Positions 33,761-34,575 of a stretch of 34,575 nucleotides of DNA are shown here, piece after piece. The notes under the pieces are model-generated. The model had not been told where the DNA came from and searched no databases. It worked only from the letters and a program-made list of their open reading frames with translations. The number at the start of each line of letters is the position of its first letter. Position 1 is the first letter of the stretch. The position numbers were made by a program, and so were the translations under genes. This DNA comes from Bacteroidales bacterium (GTDB lineage: Bacteria > Bacteroidota > Bacteroidia > Bacteroidales > JAIORY01): the NCBI GenBank assembly GCA_030630005.1, contig DAOVNY010000003.1, positions 1 to 34,575 of the forward strand. The letters are read 5' to 3'.

Positions 33761-34575
33761 ATGCAAAAAACAAAATATCTAATCATTTTTCTAATTTTCT
33801 TTTCTCTGACCGCCCATTCAGCATATATTTTAATACCTATGGACGAAACTCAGAAAAACCACCTGAAAGCTTATGGAATTGCTTACTGGGTTTTACAACA
33901 TGATTTTGAAGTCAGTTGGTTATTAAATTATAAGGGTGGCAGTTATATGTTTAAATATAATAAACTTTTTGAAGATGAGTGTTTAATTCGTGATGTGAGT
34001 TTTAAGGTGATTGCTGATGTACAGTCAACGGCAATTCTGCAAGATATAGCCCAACCCGAAATAAATATGGATGCAATAAAATTACATAAAGCACCCAAAA
34101 TCGTTATTTATTCTCCTAAGAACAAACAACCATGGGACGATGCGGTTACTCTTGCTCTTACTTATGCCGAAATTCCTTACGATGTTATTTATGATGTTGA
34201 AATTTTGAATGGCGTTTTACCCTTGTACGACTGGCTTCATCTACACCATGAGGATTTTACCGGACAATACGGTAAATTTTGGGCAAGATATCATAATTAT
34301 GCATGGTATCAGGAAGATGTGAGAATTTCGGAGGAGACAGCCAAAGAAATGGGTTACAGCAAAGTTTCATTACTAAAACTCGACGTTGCAAAAGAGATCA
34401 GGAATTTTGTGATGGGTGGAGGATATCTTTTCGCAATGTGTTCAGCACCCGACAGCTACGATGTGGCACTTGCTGCCGAAGGAGTTGATATTTGTAATGT
34501 AATGTTTGATGGTGATCCGCCTGATCCAAATGCACAGGATAAACTTGATTATAGTAAATGTTTTGCTTTCGAGAA
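33761..34575 (+). CDS. Asparagine synthetase B-like exported protein (3' truncated by window edge)
   Basis: Own translation from ATG 33761: MQKTKYLIIFLIFFSLTAHSAYILIPMDETQKNHLKAYGIAYWVLQHDFEVSWLLNYKGGSYMFKYNKLFEDECLIRDVSFKVIADVQ...APKIVIYSPKNKQPWDDAVTLALTYAEIPYDVIYDVEIL..., open to the window end. Missing from the ORF track, which lists only other-frame ORFs here. Confidence 0.8.
   Translation, partial: MQKTKYLIIFLIFFSLTAHSAYILIPMDETQKNHLKAYGIAYWVLQHDFEVSWLLNYKGGSYMFKYNKLFEDECLIRDVSFKVIADVQSTAILQDIAQPEINMDAIKLHKAPKIVIYSPKNKQPWDDAVTLALTYAEIPYDVIYDVEILNGVLPLYDWLHLHHEDFTGQYGKFWARYHNYAWYQEDVRISEETAKEMGYSKVSLLKLDVAKEIRNFVMGGGYLFAMCSAPDSYDVALAAEGVDICNVMFDGDPPDPNAQDKLDYSKCFAFE

Noticed and set aside
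33655-33903. 82-aa plus-strand ORF
   Set aside because: It starts in the G-rich heptamer repeat and overlaps, in another frame, the signal peptide of the asparagine-synthetase-B-like gene.
34303-34488. 61-aa plus-strand ORF
   Set aside because: Different frame inside the same larger coding region.
1-34575. tRNA or rRNA genes
   Set aside because: No cloverleaf-like or rRNA-like segments recognised by eye; a tRNAscan/Infernal run would be needed to exclude them.

Overview
The window looks like a Bacteroidota chromosome segment: AT-rich, TAnnTTTG-type promoter boxes, SusE/F-like protein, DUF1080 lipoproteins, M23 and LysM envelope proteins. From left to right it contains: (1) the 3' end of a SusE/SusF-like gene; (2) a minus-strand sugar-oxidation cluster at 0.76-9.3 kb (two DUF1080/3-keto-glycoside hydrolase-type proteins, three Gfo/Idh/MocA oxidoreductases, a sugar-phosphate isomerase/epimerase-like protein, DoxX); (3) a TetR / radical SAM / phasin-like / ABC1-kinase cluster at 9.4-13.6 kb; (4) gdhA; (5) a type I restriction-modification island at 15.4-24.2 kb, ordered hsdM, RhuM-PLD, hsdS, RAYT transposase, DUF5131, BRO-type protein, interrupted four-helix-bundle gene, hsdR; (6) housekeeping and envelope genes (YwqK/MORN lipoprotein, 5xLysM protein, guaA, M23 peptidase, gcvT, and a truncated asparagine-synthetase-B-like ORF absent from the supplied track). 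The most interesting signals are in or between genes of the R-M island: near-perfect odd-length palindromes with AAWTT cores lie both inside the RhuM and BRO genes and in the gap upstream of BRO, and a REP-like hairpin pair is embedded in frame inside the RAYT gene. Intergenic regions also hold several repeat families: a MITE-like 123-bp element, a four-hairpin mosaic, a duplicated 33-bp palindrome, related 8-bp minisatellites, and G-rich heptamers. All family calls come from reading the translations by eye; no database search was run.
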